Shown one piece after another: positions 50,230-51,572 of a stretch of DNA of 51,572 nt; position 1 is the stretch's first letter; each line of letters begins with the position of its first letter. The stretch is from Chthoniobacterales bacterium (GTDB lineage Bacteria; Verrucomicrobiota; Verrucomicrobiia; Chthoniobacterales; JACTMZ01). The notes beneath the pieces were generated by a model. It saw nothing but the letters and a program-made list of their open reading frames with translations, was not told where the DNA came from and made no database searches. The DNA is taken from the NCBI GenBank assembly GCA_018883245.1, contig VEQL01000018.1, forward strand, positions 1-51,572, given 5' to 3'. The position numbers and the translations under genes were made by a program.

Positions 50230-51572
50230 GTGAAATCTCCGACCCTCTTCCTCGCCGCGATTTTTGCGGCACTTCTCACCACCGCGGGCGCGACCGGCGG
50301 AAACACTACACCGGCTCCCGGGAAATTTTTTGTCCCGCTGTTCGAAGGCCAATCCACGCGGCTCGAAGGCGTGCTCGCCGCGCGGCAGTTTTCTTTTCGC
50401 CTGCCCGAGCACGTGCGCTACCTGCCCGGTTCGCAATTCAAACTCGTCTTTCGTTCCTCGCCGCTGCTCTTGCCCGACGTTTCGACCATGACGGTGAGCC
50501 TGAACGGCAGGCAACTGACGAGCATGCGTCCGGTGAGTGGCCGCGAGAAGCAACCGGAAAAGCAAACGCTGGCCATCGATCTCGACAACGATGCTCTGCA
50601 GCCAGGGTGGAACACTCTTTCCGTCCGCTGCCTTCTTGTCACCACGGCCACGCCCTGCCGCGATGTCGATAATCCGGCATCGTGGGTTGAACTCGCCGGG
50701 GGAACGGGATTCGACGTGGCCTTCGCCAACCAAGCGCTTTTTCCCGAGTTGCAACGTTTTCCCGATGCGATCGGCGAGCCCGCGCTCATGCGGCTCGGCG
50801 CGGAAAAGAGCGAACCCGCTGTGTCGCTGCTCGTGGCGGACAAAGGCGGCGACGCCGCATGGCGCGGTGTGGTTGTCGCGGCGGCACGATTGGGCCAGTT
50901 GCTCTATCTGGACGATGAATCGGTCCGCGTCGGTTCGCTGAAAGATTTCAGCGCGATATCGGGCCGGAGCAATGGTCTCATCGTGGCCAAACGCGAGGAT
51001 TTGGCTGCCGCGGATCTTCCGGTCGAATTCGGGCTTCCGTTGCGCGGACTCAAAAACGGCGAGGGATTCCTCGGCGAATTCATCACCGGTGAACCGGCAC
51101 GGGGTCAGCGCCGATGGATCGTGGTAAGCGGTGCGGATGATACGGGACTGGAAAAAGCGATCCTTGCCCTGGGCAGCGGTCCTGCTTTGCGCGATGCGGC
51201 CGCAAATCCGTGGATCGTCAAAGAGGCGCCGGTGGTTTCGCCGGTCACGGAAAGGCTGGCCGGTCCGGTCGATGGTCCGGTCACTTTCGATTCGCTGGCC
51301 GGCGGCGGGATCATGCTGCGCGGCTTGTTTCGCAACGAAACGTCGCGGGCTTGGCCGTTGCCTCCGGGTTGGCAAACGGCGCAGGGCGGCAAGCTGACCC
51401 TCGACTTCAGCCACGCAGAGAATCTGGACAAAACCTCCGCCTTCCAAGTCGTGGTGAACGATCTTTCGGTCGGCAGCATCGCCCTGACCGAGGCTAATGC
51501 GCAGAGGACGCGGCGGGTTCTGCCGATTCCCGCAGGAATGCCCGGACGCGATCCGTCCACGGTCGGTATCCG
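50230..51572 (+). CDS. BcsB-like cellulose synthase regulatory subunit, 3' partial
   Basis: The frame is open from GTG 50230 to the window edge (447 residues seen). A signal peptide covers residues 1-22 (KSPTLFLAAIFAALLTTAGA). Carbohydrate-binding beta domains follow (QFSFRLPEHVRYLPGSQFKL, SVSLNGRQL-type strands, GWNTLSVRC) with alternating flavodoxin-like segments (GLIVAKREDLAAADLP, VVSGADDTGLEKAILAL), the order known in BcsB. BcsB sits in the periplasm and guides the glucan made by BcsA. bcsA is not in view, so the polymer is unknown. An in-frame TAA at 50194 rules out an upstream start except near 50230. Confidence 0.75.
   Translation, partial: MKSPTLFLAAIFAALLTTAGATGGNTTPAPGKFFVPLFEGQSTRLEGVLAARQFSFRLPEHVRYLPGSQFKLVFRSSPLLLPDVSTMTVSLNGRQLTSMRPVSGREKQPEKQTLAIDLDNDALQPGWNTLSVRCLLVTTATPCRDVDNPASWVELAGGTGFDVAFANQALFPELQRFPDAIGEPALMRLGAEKSEPAVSLLVADKGGDAAWRGVVVAAARLGQLLYLDDESVRVGSLKDFSAISGRSNGLIVAKREDLAAADLPVEFGLPLRGLKNGEGFLGEFITGEPARGQRRWIVVSGADDTGLEKAILALGSGPALRDAAANPWIVKEAPVVSPVTERLAGPVDGPVTFDSLAGGGIMLRGLFRNETSRAWPLPPGWQTAQGGKLTLDFSHAENLDKTSAFQVVVNDLSVGSIALTEANAQRTRRVLPIPAGMPGRDPSTVGI

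Noticed and set aside
50146-51447. 433-codon minus-strand frame at the right edge
   Set aside because: The opposite strand encodes a signal peptide and BcsB-like domains; this frame is its mirror and has no family features.

Overview
The window (51.6 kb, GC-rich, gene-dense on both strands) looks like ordinary chromosome from a Gram-negative bacterium of the PVC group, most likely Verrucomicrobiota. The reasons are a giant secreted repeat protein with the C-terminal module usual in that phylum, an H-x8-DG type pseudopilin, a plastid-like HisRS, an outer-membrane TonB system, an AsmA-like protein and class II (B12) ribonucleotide reductase. This placement is inferred from protein style, since no rRNA is present. 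Both edges cut genes: the repeat protein at the left and a BcsB-like protein at the right. Start codons often overlap the preceding stop (ATGA, TGATG), so many genes sit in translationally coupled runs.

Layout. 1-6.3 kb: adhesin-like repeat protein, ankyrin/L,D-transpeptidase fusion, SufE-like protein, exported-looking methyltransferase. 6.3-10.8 kb: NYN nuclease facing the conserved rpmH-rnpA-yidD-yidC-khpB membrane-insertion operon, then N-carbamoylputrescine amidase. 10.8-12.1 kb: a decayed VapBC toxin-antitoxin pair and an orphan membrane-anchored protein. 12.1-18.9 kb: recF, then hisS-aspS-UDP-glucose pyrophosphorylase, queG and tRNA-Gln. 19-24 kb: pseudopilin plus STN-domain protein, then nrdJ with a strong terminator and a palindrome over its putative promoter. 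24-32 kb: CoA, lipid, DNA-repair and tRNA-maturation genes (coaB, hydrolase, plsC, udg, cca, fau), an MBL-fold hydrolase, a secreted cyclophilin and an M14-like peptidase. 32-36.5 kb: tig-clpP-clpX-trmB and an ECF sigma factor. 36.6-40.6 kb: a TonB-dependent receptor diverging from exbB-exbD-tonB, with a possible Fur-like site between them. 40.6-43.8 kb: an accessory-looking patch with two orphan proteins, a hairpin-rich non-coding stretch ending in an intrinsic terminator, an exported protein made of 19-residue repeats, and a TIR-transmembrane-coiled coil-SH3 protein, closed by tRNA-Glu. 43.9-51.6 kb: glutaredoxin, membrane protein, deoC-aldehyde dehydrogenase, AsmA-like protein, a SUMF1-fold protein lacking the catalytic cysteines, and the start of a BcsB-like gene.

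Most of the window is housekeeping. The best candidate for something undescribed is the 41.7-43.7 kb patch: a membrane-anchored TIR protein whose far end is a predicted periplasmic SH3 domain, next to a short exported repeat protein. Its function is not known from sequence alone.
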